This document shows, piece after piece, positions 52,263 to 61,478 of a DNA stretch of 64,000 nt (position 1 is the stretch's first letter; each line of letters begins with the position of its first letter). The translations under genes and the position numbers were made by a program. Source of the DNA: Burkholderiales bacterium UBA4657 (lineage in GTDB: Bacteria; Pseudomonadota; Gammaproteobacteria; Burkholderiales; Burkholderiaceae_E). The DNA lies in contig DHLX01000019.1 in the NCBI GenBank assembly GCA_002405475.1, forward strand, positions 1 through 64,000, given 5' to 3'. The notes beneath the pieces were generated by a model. That model saw nothing but the letters and a program-made list of their open reading frames with translations, made no database searches and was not told the DNA's origin.

Positions 52263-53866
52263 GTCTTGATCAATGCAAACAAGGTATCGAGTTCATCTGC
52301 CTGTTCAACCGTTTTGTCATGCCGCAGGCGCAAGATGCGCGGGAAGCGTACCGCCACGCCCGACTTGTGGCGGCTGCTGCGTTGCAGGCCTTCAAAGCCC
52401 AGCTCCATGACCAGAGTGGGCGTGACGCTGCGTACCGGACCAAATTTTTCGCGGGTATTCTGGCGTATCTGGCGATCGACCCATTCAATTTCTGCATCAG
52501 TCAAACCCGAATAAGCCTTGGCAAACGGTACCAGCTCACGTTGCCCTTCAGCAGTATTGCGCCACAAGGCGAAGGTGTAGTCGGTATAAAGTGAGGCGCG
52601 GCGTCCGTGTCCGGCCTGGGCATAGATCAGCACGGCGTCAATGGTATAAGGCTCGACCTTCCATTTGAGCCAATAACCTGACTGTTTGGTGCGGCCTATG
52701 CCATAGGCTGACTGTTTGTGTTTCAGCATCAGGCCTTCAACCCCACGTTCACGACTCTTTTCGCGCCACCGACTCAAATCAAACCAGGAACTGGCTTGCA
52801 CCATTTCAGATAATTGCACGCCCGCAGCGGGACAAGACTCGAGCAATTGTTCCAGTTGCAGGCGGCGCTGCTGTTGTGGCAGGTGCCGGCTATCGTGTGC
52901 GTTATATTCAAGCAAGTCATACGCCATAAAAATCACTGGGCACTGGCTTATTATCTTTTTGCTCAGTGTTTTGCGTGTAATGCGGGTTTGCAGTTGTGCG
53001 AATGGCGCCGGTCCGGTGTCATGCCAGACCAATAACTCGCCATCGAGTACGGTGCCATCGGGCAAATGCTGCAAGGTCTGCAATTCGGGAAAACGCTCGG
53101 TCATCAGTTCTTCGCCACGCGACCAGATCCAGTATTGGCCAGCACGTTTGACGACCTGGGCGCGAATGCCGTCCCATTTCCATTCCGCCAGCCAGTCATT
53201 GACCACACCTAAAGTCTCGGGACTAGCTGCGAATGAATGCGCCAAAAAAAATGGATAGGGATGACCGGCTTCCGGTTCGCCTTGTTGCGCCACCAGGGCG
53301 ATATAGCGCTGCGGCGAGGGTAACTGTTGGGTGTAGCCCACCATACGTTGCGCAATCAAGGCACTGTCGAGGTCGCAATATTGCGCCAGTGCACGTATCA
53401 CGAGCAGTCGGCTGACGCCGACGCGAAAGCCGCCACCGATGAGTTTGAGCATCAAAAACCGCTCTTGTTGATCTAGCTCGGACCAGTAGTCCTGCAGCAC
53501 TGCGGGTAGTTGTTCTGGTGTCAGCGCTGCCAGGGGCAAGAGGCGCTGTTCCATCCATTGCGCCAGACTCAGGGCATGGGTTCTGGACGCGGGGGGCAGC
53601 ACATGGGCAATAGTCTCGGCAAGATCGCCTACGGCCTGATAACTTTCTTCAAATATCCAGTCGGGCAACCCGGCCACGGCACTGGCGACCTGACGCAAGA
53701 CTCTGGTGGAAACCAGTTTTCTTGGTCGACCACCTGCCAGAAAATAGACAGCCCAGGCCGCATCGGGCGCCGGGCTGCATGACAAATACTGCGTCAGCGC
53801 CTGCACTTTGTGTTGGGTAGAAGTGCTGGCATCGAGTTCAGAATACAGTTGAGCAAATGCTTGCAC
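52259..53866 (-). CDS. ATP-dependent DNA ligase
   Basis: Nick-sealing ligase, 535 residues. N-terminal helical DNA-binding domain (about 1-205), nucleotidyltransferase domain with the lysine motif EWKWDGIR (Lys230) and DGELLVW, EGLMLKHKQSAYG and WLKWK motifs, then an OB domain with TPTLVMELGFEGLQRSSRH. Motif I is intact, so it should be active. This is additional to the essential NAD-dependent LigA expected elsewhere. Coupled to the helicase; 5 nt after the unrecognised gene. Confidence 0.95.
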   Translation of the reverse strand: MQAFAQLYSELDASTSTQHKVQALTQYLSCSPAPDAAWAVYFLAGGRPRKLVSTRVLRQVASAVAGLPDWIFEESYQAVGDLAETIAHVLPPASRTHALSLAQWMEQRLLPLAALTPEQLPAVLQDYWSELDQQERFLMLKLIGGGFRVGVSRLLVIRALAQYCDLDSALIAQRMVGYTQQLPSPQRYIALVAQQGEPEAGHPYPFFLAHSFAASPETLGVVNDWLAEWKWDGIRAQVVKRAGQYWIWSRGEELMTERFPELQTLQHLPDGTVLDGELLVWHDTGPAPFAQLQTRITRKTLSKKIISQCPVIFMAYDLLEYNAHDSRHLPQQQRRLQLEQLLESCPAAGVQLSEMVQASSWFDLSRWREKSRERGVEGLMLKHKQSAYGIGRTKQSGYWLKWKVEPYTIDAVLIYAQAGHGRRASLYTDYTFALWRNTAEGQRELVPFAKAYSGLTDAEIEWVDRQIRQNTREKFGPVRSVTPTLVMELGFEGLQRSSRHKSGVAVRFPRILRLRHDKTVEQADELDTLFALIKT

Positions 53867-53871
53867 AAAAT

Positions 53872-54408
53872 TTAATCAGGGTTAAGCTTGCCAAACAGGG
53901 CCGACTTGAATTTTTCAAAACCTTCATCGCGATCGGTATAGTCTGAGGCAATCATGGCACGCCAGCGTTCGCGCTCGGTCACCACAAAGGCCTCGAGCGC
54001 GGAACGGTAATAGCCGTCGAGCGTACTGTCAGCGCACAGAATCATGTCAGCAATCAAGGCCGCATTTACATCCTCGCGCCTGAGCATCAGGAGTTTCGCA
54101 TCTTTAGGCACCAGTCTGAGCAACTCTGCCGCAGCATGTTGTGCGGTACGACTAACTATCGCCGCTGCATTCGGTAATTGTCCGAGGGGCGGTGCCGGAA
54201 CTGGCTCCCAGACGCCGACCAGAAAATGTGGTGGATGATGCACCGTGTCCTCGCCTTCCTGCTCGATACTTTCGGGCAGGGCTTCAATCACGAATGCAAA
54301 CCAGCAATCGGGGGTCCAGTGCGCGGCGATGCGCCGTGCCAGCTCCTGCAAGGCATCCTGCTGCGGGTCAGGTGAAGGTGTCGTCGGGTTCATCGTGTCC
54401 ATGGTCAT
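53872..54408 (-). CDS. Unrecognised protein in the ligase cluster
   Basis: About 178 residues (192 from an alternative ATG at 54450, which has an AGGA 4 nt upstream but overlaps the exonuclease by 83 nt). No signal peptide, no membrane helix. A Pro/Asp-rich start, then alpha/beta-like pattern with CWFAFVIEAL, HHPPHFLVGVWEPVPAPP, AAAIVSRTAQHAAAELLRLVP and an acidic-basic helix VTERERWRAMIASDY. No known motif or catalytic signature seen. It lies between the exonuclease and the ligase, all same strand, so it probably acts with them. Orthologous function unknown to me. Confidence 0.7.
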   Translation of the reverse strand: MTMDTMNPTTPSPDPQQDALQELARRIAAHWTPDCWFAFVIEALPESIEQEGEDTVHHPPHFLVGVWEPVPAPPLGQLPNAAAIVSRTAQHAAAELLRLVPKDAKLLMLRREDVNAALIADMILCADSTLDGYYRSALEAFVVTERERWRAMIASDYTDRDEGFEKFKSALFGKLNPD

Positions 54409-55411
54409 TGTATTGCACAGAAAATTCGGCAGAGGAAAATGCCTCGGCATTCAGTCCTTGTTCATTCAGCCAGCGGATCATGACTTGCACCTGGCCGTGA
54501 GTGACAATAATGCGCTCAGCAGCACTGGCGCGTATAGCCTGCTGCAGACCCGGCCAGTCGGCATGATCAGACAGCACAAAACCCCGATCCAGTGCCTGGC
54601 GCCGACGCCTGCCGCGCAAGCACATCCAGCCCGATGCAAAGGCATCAGAATAATCGCCAAAACGCTTCATCCATGCCGTGCCTTGTGCCGAAGGCGGAGC
54701 CAATACCAAGGCCTGTGAGAACAAGCTTTTATCATTGACTGTACTAACCAGGCGCGTAGCAGGAAGCGCCACACCACTGCTACGATAGGCCTGATTGAGT
54801 TTTTCTACGGCACCATGCATGAGTAAAGGTCCGGTGTCAGGGTCGAGTGCGCTGAGTATGCGCTGTGCCTTGCCAAAAGCATAGCAATACAGCACACTGG
54901 TACGCTGTTGGCGGGCATTAGCCTGCCACCATTGCTGTATTTCTGCCATGACGGCGGCCTGGCTTTTCCAGCGATATACCGGCAAGCCAAAGGTGGATTC
55001 GGTGATGAAGACATGACAGGGTACAGACTCGAATGAAGCACAGGTCTGATCTTGCTCGGCATTCGACATCAGTTTGTAGTCGCCAGACACTACCCAGATC
55101 TGGCCCCGGTATTCAAGCCGTACCTGGGCGCTACCAAGAACATGTCCAGCGGGGTGCAGACTGACTGTAACGCCATTGATTTCGATATGTTCGCCATAAG
55201 CCAGGGTTTGCAGTGAAATATTTTGTCCCAGACGGGTCCGTAGCACCTGTTCCGACGCTTGTGTGGCCAGATAATGAGCATGGCCAGAGCGCGCATGGTC
55301 GGCATGAGCATGGGTAATGACAGCACGATCGACCGCGCGCCACGGGTCTATATAAAACTGTCCAGGTGGACAGTACAGCCCCTCAGAACGCGCGACGACC
55401 AGGTCTGTCAT
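54368..55411 (-). CDS. Ligase-associated MBL-fold DNA exonuclease
   Basis: 347-residue metallo-beta-lactamase/beta-CASP enzyme, related to SNM1/Artemis nucleases. ITHAHADHARSGH (34-39 HxHxDH) is the metal site, LHPAGHVLGSAQV, SGDYKL and LSDHADWPGL the other ligands, and IVTHGQVQVM the C-terminal His. In characterised bacterial clusters this component degrades DNA. Starts at ATG 55411 which overlaps the clsB stop by 1 nt (TGATG); the TTG at 55414 is an alternative. Couples the repair set to clsB. Confidence 0.92.
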   Translation of the reverse strand: MTDLVVARSEGLYCPPGQFYIDPWRAVDRAVITHAHADHARSGHAHYLATQASEQVLRTRLGQNISLQTLAYGEHIEINGVTVSLHPAGHVLGSAQVRLEYRGQIWVVSGDYKLMSNAEQDQTCASFESVPCHVFITESTFGLPVYRWKSQAAVMAEIQQWWQANARQQRTSVLYCYAFGKAQRILSALDPDTGPLLMHGAVEKLNQAYRSSGVALPATRLVSTVNDKSLFSQALVLAPPSAQGTAWMKRFGDYSDAFASGWMCLRGRRRRQALDRGFVLSDHADWPGLQQAIRASAAERIIVTHGQVQVMIRWLNEQGLNAEAFSSAEFSVQYNDHGHDEPDDTFT

Positions 55412-56700
55412 CAATAACGCCTGGCTTCGCCACTCAGGCTGACACCAAAACGCAGCAGCAGCATGGCCAAACGATTAAATAATCGAATCATCCGTGAGTG
55501 CTGGGCATGCTCACTCGGAGTCAGTTCACGACTGTCCTGAATCGCCTGTTGCAAACAGGTTTTAAGCTGGCGTGAAAAATCGCTGTCAAGTATCACCAGA
55601 TTGGCTTCATACGCCAACAGCAAGGAAAACGGGTCGATATTGGAAGATCCGACCGTAGACCAATGATCGTCTATCACACCGACCTTGGCATGCAGAAAAC
55701 TTCTCTGATATTCAAAAATACGAATCCCGGCATTCAGCATTTCATCGTACATGGCCTGAGTAGCGTAATGCTGTAGTGGATATTCAACCCGGCCCTGCAG
55801 TAGCAGGCTAACCTTGACGCCGCGCTGTGCCGCATGGCATAGGGCACGACGAAAACGCGCTCCTGGAAAAAAATAGGCATTGGCCAGAATAATTTCATAC
55901 CGTGCGTGAGCAATAGCCTGCAGATAGGATTTTTCTATGGTACGACGTTGACGCAGATTGTCGCGCAATGCCAGTGCAGCGCGAACCGGTGCGCGCGAAA
56001 TTTTTTCCGGGGCACTTCGGGCTGCCGTTAATTGCCTGAAAGTCTGATAAATTTTTTGCAGCGACCGCGCCACTTCGGTCGCGCCGAGTTCAATCGATTC
56101 GCGGTCCTGCCGTTGACTGCGCCACCAAAGCTGGTGCATGGTCTGCAACATCCTCTGTACCAGCGGCCCTTGCAGCAGAACCGCAAAATCGAGACGCGGA
56201 AATTCAAGTGGACCGTGGTTCGGGTCGTGATAGTCATCGAGGATATTGATACCGCCAATGAAACCCAGACGCTGGTCAATCACCACCATTTTCCGATGTA
56301 ATCGTCTGAGCTTGTTGCGTGTGAGCCAATGCCTCCAATGAGTCAGGGGCTGGAACACCCTGAACTCAACGGGCGTGCCGGCAAACCACTGCTGCAACCG
56401 CACCAGCACCTCAGCCGAGCCAAAACCATCGATCAGGAGCTGAACCGCAACACCACGCTGACTGGCGGCTATCAAGGCCTCAGCTACCTGACGCGAGATT
56501 AGGTCATCGTGAAAAATATAAGTCTCAAACCAGATATCTTCCCTGGCTTGGGCAATCGCTTGTTGTAAAGCCATGAAATATTCAGCGCCATTCTCCAGCA
56601 GACTCAACTGATGGTCGCCAATCCACTGTGGTTGACGTGCCTGATACCAGCGCGGCACCGGCCAGTCGACAGATTCCATCTCTGGCAGAATTGATGTCAT
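55411..56700 (-). CDS. clsB: Cardiolipin synthase ClsB-like (phospholipase D family)
   Basis: 429 residues with two HKD motifs: HRKMVVID (135-142) and HAKVGVIDDHWSTVGS in the C-terminal half. No N-terminal membrane helices, like ClsB, which makes cardiolipin from phosphatidylethanolamine and phosphatidylglycerol. The upstream EEP gene (4-nt overlap) recalls E. coli ybhP-clsB. Alternative phospholipase D activities are possible. Confidence 0.9.
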   Translation of the reverse strand: MTSILPEMESVDWPVPRWYQARQPQWIGDHQLSLLENGAEYFMALQQAIAQAREDIWFETYIFHDDLISRQVAEALIAASQRGVAVQLLIDGFGSAEVLVRLQQWFAGTPVEFRVFQPLTHWRHWLTRNKLRRLHRKMVVIDQRLGFIGGINILDDYHDPNHGPLEFPRLDFAVLLQGPLVQRMLQTMHQLWWRSQRQDRESIELGATEVARSLQKIYQTFRQLTAARSAPEKISRAPVRAALALRDNLRQRRTIEKSYLQAIAHARYEIILANAYFFPGARFRRALCHAAQRGVKVSLLLQGRVEYPLQHYATQAMYDEMLNAGIRIFEYQRSFLHAKVGVIDDHWSTVGSSNIDPFSLLLAYEANLVILDSDFSRQLKTCLQQAIQDSRELTPSEHAQHSRMIRLFNRLAMLLLRFGVSLSGEARRY

Positions 56701-57470
56701 GTCCAGGTCAGATCCGCCAGCAAGGGCGCATGATCAGAGATACGAGCCCAGCGCGGACCATGCTTGACTTGCGCTCCTTGCACGTGCAGCCCACGTACAT
56801 AAATCCGGTCTAACTGTAACCAGGGCATGAGTGCCGGAAAGGTACGGGCAGGCGCTGCTGGCAGATATTGGCGTGTCAGTCCCTGGGTTGCCGCCTCGGT
56901 CAGACCAAGACCTTGCATCAGGCGCTGACTCAAACGATTGTTCCAGTCATTGAAATCACCGGCCACAATCAGCGGCATAGGCTCGGGTACTTCACTCTGA
57001 ATCAACTGGATCAGGGCTTCAACCTGGCGCCGACGGCTGACTGCGAACAAACCAAGATGAACGTTAATGAGGTGTACCGTTCGCCCATCAATGCTGACGA
57101 CAGCATGCAACATGCCACGTTGCTCAAAGCGATGGTCGGAAATATCGTAATTGTTCGAGTGAACGAAGGGGTGCAGCGACAGAATGGCATTGCCATGATG
57201 CCCATGCTGGTAATAGGCATTGCCACCATAGACATGGTGATAGTCCTCAGAGGCCAGAAAACGGGTCTGGGTTTCAGCCGGCCAATCGGCAAAACGTGCC
57301 TGATTACGGGTATTGATTTCCTGTACCTCCTGCAGGAACAACAGATCGGCCTCCAGAGTTGCCAGCGCTATGCGTACTTCATGCACGCGATTGCGCCAGC
57401 CCCAGGCCGACACCCCTTTATGGATGTTATAGGTCACTACACGCAAGGGTCGGGGCGACGCTGCTTTCAC
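56697..57470 (-). CDS. Endonuclease/exonuclease/phosphatase family protein (YbhP-like)
   Basis: 257-residue EEP-fold metal-dependent hydrolase. YNIHKG near the N terminus, FLQEVQEIN with the metal Glu, INVHLGLF, GDFNDW and SDHAPLLADL. Starts with GTG 57470. Overlaps clsB by 4 nt; the E. coli counterpart YbhP lies next to clsB and has an unknown substrate. A lipid-phosphate or nucleic acid phosphodiester substrate is possible. Confidence 0.9.
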   Translation of the reverse strand: MKAASPRPLRVVTYNIHKGVSAWGWRNRVHEVRIALATLEADLLFLQEVQEINTRNQARFADWPAETQTRFLASEDYHHVYGGNAYYQHGHHGNAILSLHPFVHSNNYDISDHRFEQRGMLHAVVSIDGRTVHLINVHLGLFAVSRRRQVEALIQLIQSEVPEPMPLIVAGDFNDWNNRLSQRLMQGLGLTEAATQGLTRQYLPAAPARTFPALMPWLQLDRIYVRGLHVQGAQVKHGPRWARISDHAPLLADLTWT

Positions 57471-57479
57471 CGCTACTTT

Positions 57480-58010
57480 TTACAACAAGCGCCTGGCTGT
57501 TTGCAAGCGCTCTGGCAGAGCCAGTATCGCTTCCTGATTGGAACGTGAAAAACAGCGTTCAGCCGCCTGCTGATAAGGCAACCATTCCAATTGGGTATGT
57601 TCACGCGGATTGATCCTGACCACGATACCATCCGGCACACATAGGCTGAACCAGTGCTCACGGTTTCGTATCACGCCTGGCGCGTAACGATGGCGCCAGT
57701 GCGGATAAATTTCATATTCGATGCTATGTTGCCAGTCACGCAAGGCCTGCACCTGCGCCTGAGGCTGATTCGGGTTATCGGGCTCAGGCTGCTGACGCCG
57801 TTCGACAATGATGCCAGTCTCTTCACGGACTTCGCGGCATGCGGTATCGAACAGATTCTCGTTCAGACTGTCTTTGCTGCCGGTCACGCTTTGCCAGAAA
57901 CCGGGGCGGTCGGCACGCTCCAATACCAATACCTGTAAGTCGGGCGTGTGTATGACGACCAGTACCGACTCCGGTATTTTGTAGCGCTGCCCGGCATCAG
58001 TAGCATGCAT
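57480..58010 (-). CDS. nudB: Dihydroneopterin triphosphate diphosphatase (Nudix)
   Basis: Nudix hydrolase of folate synthesis, removing pyrophosphate from dihydroneopterin triphosphate. About 176 residues. The Nudix box runs GSKDSLNENLFDTACREVRE with an extra residue before the first Glu, then ETGI, as in betaproteobacterial NudB. ATG 58010 is preferred; an in-frame start at 58106 overlaps aspS. Follows aspS by 28 nt, a conserved pair. Confidence 0.93.
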   Translation of the reverse strand: MHATDAGQRYKIPESVLVVIHTPDLQVLVLERADRPGFWQSVTGSKDSLNENLFDTACREVREETGIIVERRQQPEPDNPNQPQAQVQALRDWQHSIEYEIYPHWRHRYAPGVIRNREHWFSLCVPDGIVVRINPREHTQLEWLPYQQAAERCFSRSNQEAILALPERLQTARRLL

Positions 58011-58038
58011 TGGGTCAGAGTCCGGTTGCTTTATCAAG

Positions 58039-59853
58039 TCACACCTGTACGACCTTCTGCTCCTGCTGACGCAACCGGATATGCAGTTCGCGTAATTGCT
58101 TCTCATCCACCGGGCTCGGCGCCTGTGTGAGCAAACATTGGGCGCGCTGGGTTTTGGGGAACGCGATCACATCACGAATACTTTCCGCGCCAGTCATCAT
58201 GGTGACAATGCGATCGAGGCCAAACGCAATACCGCCATGAGGAGGGGCGCCATATTGCAAGGCGTCGAGCAGAAAGCCAAATTTCTGTCGCGCTTCTTCC
58301 GGGCCGATTTTCAGGGCACTGAATACCTTGCTTTGCACCTCGGCGCGGTGAATACGCACCGAACCACCGCCAATTTCCCAGCCGTTGAGCACCATGTCGT
58401 AGGCTTTGGCCTTGCAGCGTGCCGGGTCAGTGACCAGATAATCTTCATGACCATCCTTCGGGCTGGTAAAGGGATGATGCGCAGCGACATAGCGCTGGTC
58501 TTCTTCATCGTATTCAAAACTGGGGAAGTCGATGACCCAGAGCGGCTTCCAGGCATCGACGAACAGACCGTTTTTCTTGCCAAATTCGCTATGGCCAATC
58601 TTGACACGCAGGGCTCCGATTGCATCATTAACGATTTTGGCTTTATCCGCGCCAAAGAAAATCAGGTCGCCATTCTGTGCGCCGGTACGTTCCAGTACTG
58701 CCTTGAGTGCTGTGTCGTTTATATTTTTAACGATGGGCGATTGCAGCCCATCACGGAATTTAGCCAGATCGTTGACCTTGATATAGGCCAGTCCTTTGGC
58801 ACCATAAATGCCGACAAACTGGGTGTAGTTGTCAATATCACTGCGGCTCAGCCCTGAGCCCTCGGCCGCGCCACCTGGCACACGCAGAGCCACAACACGG
58901 CCACCGGGCATATTGGCCGCGCCCGAGAATACCTTGAAGTCCACCTCTTTCATGACGTCGGTCAACTCGGTGAATTGCAACTGTACCCGCATGTCAGGTT
59001 TGTCCGAGCCGTAAAGCCCCATCGCGGTGTCGTACTCCATTACCGGGAACGGGTTGGGTAAATCGACTTGCATCACATTCTTGAAGACGCTGCGAATCAT
59101 GTTCTCGAACAGGTCACGTATCTCCTGCTCGGTCAGGAACGAAGTCTCGCAGTCGATTTGGGTAAATTCGGGCTGGCGGTCAGCGCGCAGGTCTTCATCA
59201 CGAAAACACTTGGTTATTTGATAATAACGATCAAAACCCGACACCATGAGCATTTGCTTGAACAGTTGTGGCGACTGCGGCAAGGCAAAGAATTGCCCCG
59301 GATTGACGCGCGATGGCACCAGATAGTCACGTGCGCCCTCGGGCGTACTCTTGGTCAGCATCGGCGTTTCAATGTCGATAAAACCCTGGGCATCAAGATA
59401 TTTTCGTACCTCCATGGCAACGCGATAACGCAAGCGCAGATTGTTCTGCATATAGGGGCGACGCAAGTCGAGCACACGGTGCGTCAGGCGTGTGGTTTCG
59501 CTCAAGTTGTCATCATCGAGCTGAAACGGCGGTGTCACGCTGGCATTGAGCACTTCCAGCTCATGACACAAGACTTCAATTTCACCCGAACGGATATTCG
59601 GGTTTACCGTACCGTCAGGACGACGGCGCACCAGCCCCGTGACCTTGACACAAAATTCATTACGCACACTTTCTGCGATTTTGAACATCTCGGCGCGATC
59701 CGGGTCGCAGACGATCTGTGCGATACCTTCACGGTCGCGCAGATCAATAAAAATGACACCGCCATGATCACGCCGACGCTGTACCCAGCCACACAAGGTC
59801 ACGTTTTGGCTTAATTGTGCTGCAGTCACCAGACCGCAATAATGTGTACGCAT
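58039..59853 (-). CDS. aspS: Aspartate--tRNA ligase
   Basis: Class IIb synthetase, 604 residues, charging tRNA-Asp. N-terminal OB anticodon domain (about 1-105, GWVQRRRDHGGVIFIDLRD), catalytic core with ARDYLVPSR, SPQLFKQ and RCFRDEDLRADRQPEFTQ (motif 2), a bacterial GAD insertion, and GIAFGLDRI (motif 3). The sequence does not settle whether it is discriminating or also charges tRNA-Asn. Head of the aspS-nudB-EEP-clsB run, 23 nt after the DUF502 gene. Confidence 0.97.
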   Translation of the reverse strand: MRTHYCGLVTAAQLSQNVTLCGWVQRRRDHGGVIFIDLRDREGIAQIVCDPDRAEMFKIAESVRNEFCVKVTGLVRRRPDGTVNPNIRSGEIEVLCHELEVLNASVTPPFQLDDDNLSETTRLTHRVLDLRRPYMQNNLRLRYRVAMEVRKYLDAQGFIDIETPMLTKSTPEGARDYLVPSRVNPGQFFALPQSPQLFKQMLMVSGFDRYYQITKCFRDEDLRADRQPEFTQIDCETSFLTEQEIRDLFENMIRSVFKNVMQVDLPNPFPVMEYDTAMGLYGSDKPDMRVQLQFTELTDVMKEVDFKVFSGAANMPGGRVVALRVPGGAAEGSGLSRSDIDNYTQFVGIYGAKGLAYIKVNDLAKFRDGLQSPIVKNINDTALKAVLERTGAQNGDLIFFGADKAKIVNDAIGALRVKIGHSEFGKKNGLFVDAWKPLWVIDFPSFEYDEEDQRYVAAHHPFTSPKDGHEDYLVTDPARCKAKAYDMVLNGWEIGGGSVRIHRAEVQSKVFSALKIGPEEARQKFGFLLDALQYGAPPHGGIAFGLDRIVTMMTGAESIRDVIAFPKTQRAQCLLTQAPSPVDEKQLRELHIRLRQQEQKVVQV

Positions 59854-59876
59854 AAAAACTCCAGATTTTCGCTTGC

Positions 59877-60518
59877 TTATTCGTTGGGATTGTCATCGGC
59901 AAAGCGGGTGTTGGGCCCGAGCCCGGCCACTTGCGACCGGGCTCCGGGAACCACGACCCCCAAAGAGATGATGTATTTCAGGCCCTCGTCTACCGTCATG
60001 TCCAGATCCAGCATCTGTTCCTGGTCAAGGATGATGGTATAGCCCGAGGTCGGATTGGGGGCGGTGGGAACAAATACCGTCTGCACCGCTCCCAGCTTGG
60101 ACTCGATTTCAGGCCCAGGTGAACCCACCAGAAAACCTATGCTCCATGCGCCAGGACGTGGAAACTCGACCAGTACAGTTTTGCGAAAGGCCTGGCCTTG
60201 TGGTGACAAAATGGTGTCGGACACCTGCTTGACACTGGAATAGATGGAACGCACGATGGGAATGCGTCCTAATATCGACTCCCACCATGTGAGCAGGGTG
60301 CGACCAAGCAGATTGTGCGCCAATACTCCGACCACCAGCACAAAGGCAATGGTGAGTATGACTCCCACGCCCGGAATATTCAGCGGTGGATGATTGCGCA
60401 TACTTTCCGGGAACAGGTTGATGACCTGATCCATGGTGGCGACCACCAGATGCAAAACCCAAAACGTAATGGCGAGTGGCACCAGGATCAGTAGCCCGGT
60501 GATCAGATATTTTTTCAT
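59877..60518 (-). CDS. DUF502 family membrane protein
   Basis: 213-residue protein with two membrane helices near the N terminus (LITGLLILVPLAITFWVLHLVV and about residues 52-75) and a cytoplasmic or periplasmic beta-rich domain (IYSSVKQVSDTILSPQGQAF). The family is conserved next to FmdB-type zinc ribbon and aspS genes; function unknown. Its ATG overlaps the FmdB stop by 4 nt. Confidence 0.9.
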   Translation of the reverse strand: MKKYLITGLLILVPLAITFWVLHLVVATMDQVINLFPESMRNHPPLNIPGVGVILTIAFVLVVGVLAHNLLGRTLLTWWESILGRIPIVRSIYSSVKQVSDTILSPQGQAFRKTVLVEFPRPGAWSIGFLVGSPGPEIESKLGAVQTVFVPTAPNPTSGYTIILDQEQMLDLDMTVDEGLKYIISLGVVVPGARSQVAGLGPNTRFADDNPNE

Positions 60519-60847
60519 GAACTGCCAGTCGAATTAGAGGCTGTTGCCGATGTCGGCGCTGTTGCCGGATGATCTGGCGTTGCTGCCGCAGTCGTCGCCG
60601 GGCTGGCATCAGTTGCAGCCGTGCTGCTTTTTTCGGTTTCGGCAGACTTGGCCGGGGCGCCGCCGTTGCGAAAATCGGTGACATACCAGCCGCCCCCTTT
60701 GAGCTGAAAAGCCGGGGCTGTCAATTGTTTGCGATAGGTGGGTTTGCCACACGAAGGACAGGCCAGCTCCGGCAGCGCTTCGCTGACCTTTAACCATTCG
60801 TCCTTTGCAAAGCCGCACGTTTCGCACGCGTAGGCGTAAGTGGGCAT
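60515..60847 (-). CDS. FmdB family zinc ribbon protein
   Basis: 110-residue FmdB-like regulator. MPTYAYACETCG with CETC (8-11) and the second CPSC pair make a zinc ribbon; the C-terminal third is Ala/Thr/Ser-rich low complexity. Role unknown; name from FmdB of Methylophilus. ATG 60847 is the family start; an in-frame ATG at 60874 is rejected. Conserved upstream of DUF502 and aspS. Confidence 0.9.
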   Translation of the reverse strand: MPTYAYACETCGFAKDEWLKVSEALPELACPSCGKPTYRKQLTAPAFQLKGGGWYVTDFRNGGAPAKSAETEKSSTAATDASPATTAAATPDHPATAPTSATASNSTGSS

Positions 60848-60917
60848 CGCTGTTCTCCGGTAAGAGGAATACAAAACCGCTTATTATAAGCGCTGCCCAG
60901 TGCCGTGATAACCGGGA

Positions 60918-61403
60918 TCAGAACGGGATATCGTCGTCCATGCTGTCAAAGCCACCTGCCGCCGCCTTGGCCGGTGCTGGTTTTGACGCCGCCGGACGTG
61001 CTGCCGGTGCGGAGCGACTGCCGCTACTTTCAAAACCTGCATCATCGTCCATGGGCGCAGCACCACCCTCACGCCCACCCAGCATTTGTAATTCACTGGC
61101 GATAATTTCGGTGGTATAGCGTTCCAGGCCTTCCTTGTCACTCCACTTGCGGGTCTTGAGTCGCCCTTCAACATAGACCGGACGGCCTTTTTTCAGGTAT
61201 TCGCCAGCAATTTCTGCCAGACGCCCCTTGAATACTACGCGGTGCCATTCGGTTTCTTCCACCGACTCGCCGCTGTCCTTGCTTTTCCACTTGAGCGTGG
61301 TTGCTATCGATACATTGGTAATGGCGTCGCCATTGGGCATATAACGGGTTTCCGGGTCGCGGCCAAGATTACCGACCAGAATGACTTTATTGATTGAGGC
61401 CAT
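60918..61403 (-). CDS. ssb: Single-stranded DNA-binding protein
   Basis: Replication/repair ssDNA-binding protein, 161 residues. OB fold from MASINKVILVGNLGRDPETRY to about 110, a Gly/Ala/Pro linker, and the acidic interaction tail ending DDDIPF. A LexA box lies 76-91 nt before ATG 61403, so SOS induction is likely. Ends 70 nt before the FmdB start on the same strand. Confidence 0.97.
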   Translation of the reverse strand: MASINKVILVGNLGRDPETRYMPNGDAITNVSIATTLKWKSKDSGESVEETEWHRVVFKGRLAEIAGEYLKKGRPVYVEGRLKTRKWSDKEGLERYTTEIIASELQMLGGREGGAAPMDDDAGFESSGSRSAPAARPAASKPAPAKAAAGGFDSMDDDIPF

Positions 61404-61478
61404 GAGACTTTCCTTTCTGCTCCGGCGTGATGCGCTAATGGGAAATTGGGGGGAACGCCGGAGAAACGCGCTTCCAGA

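Noticed and set aside
55545..55559. Palindrome CCTGTTGCAAACAGG inside clsB, resembling an SOS box
   Set aside because: The half-sites are 5 bases apart instead of 8 and the site lies deep in coding sequence, so it does not fit LexA.
59068..59814. 248-codon plus-strand frame opposite aspS
   Set aside because: Antisense shadow of the AspRS catalytic domain without start signals.
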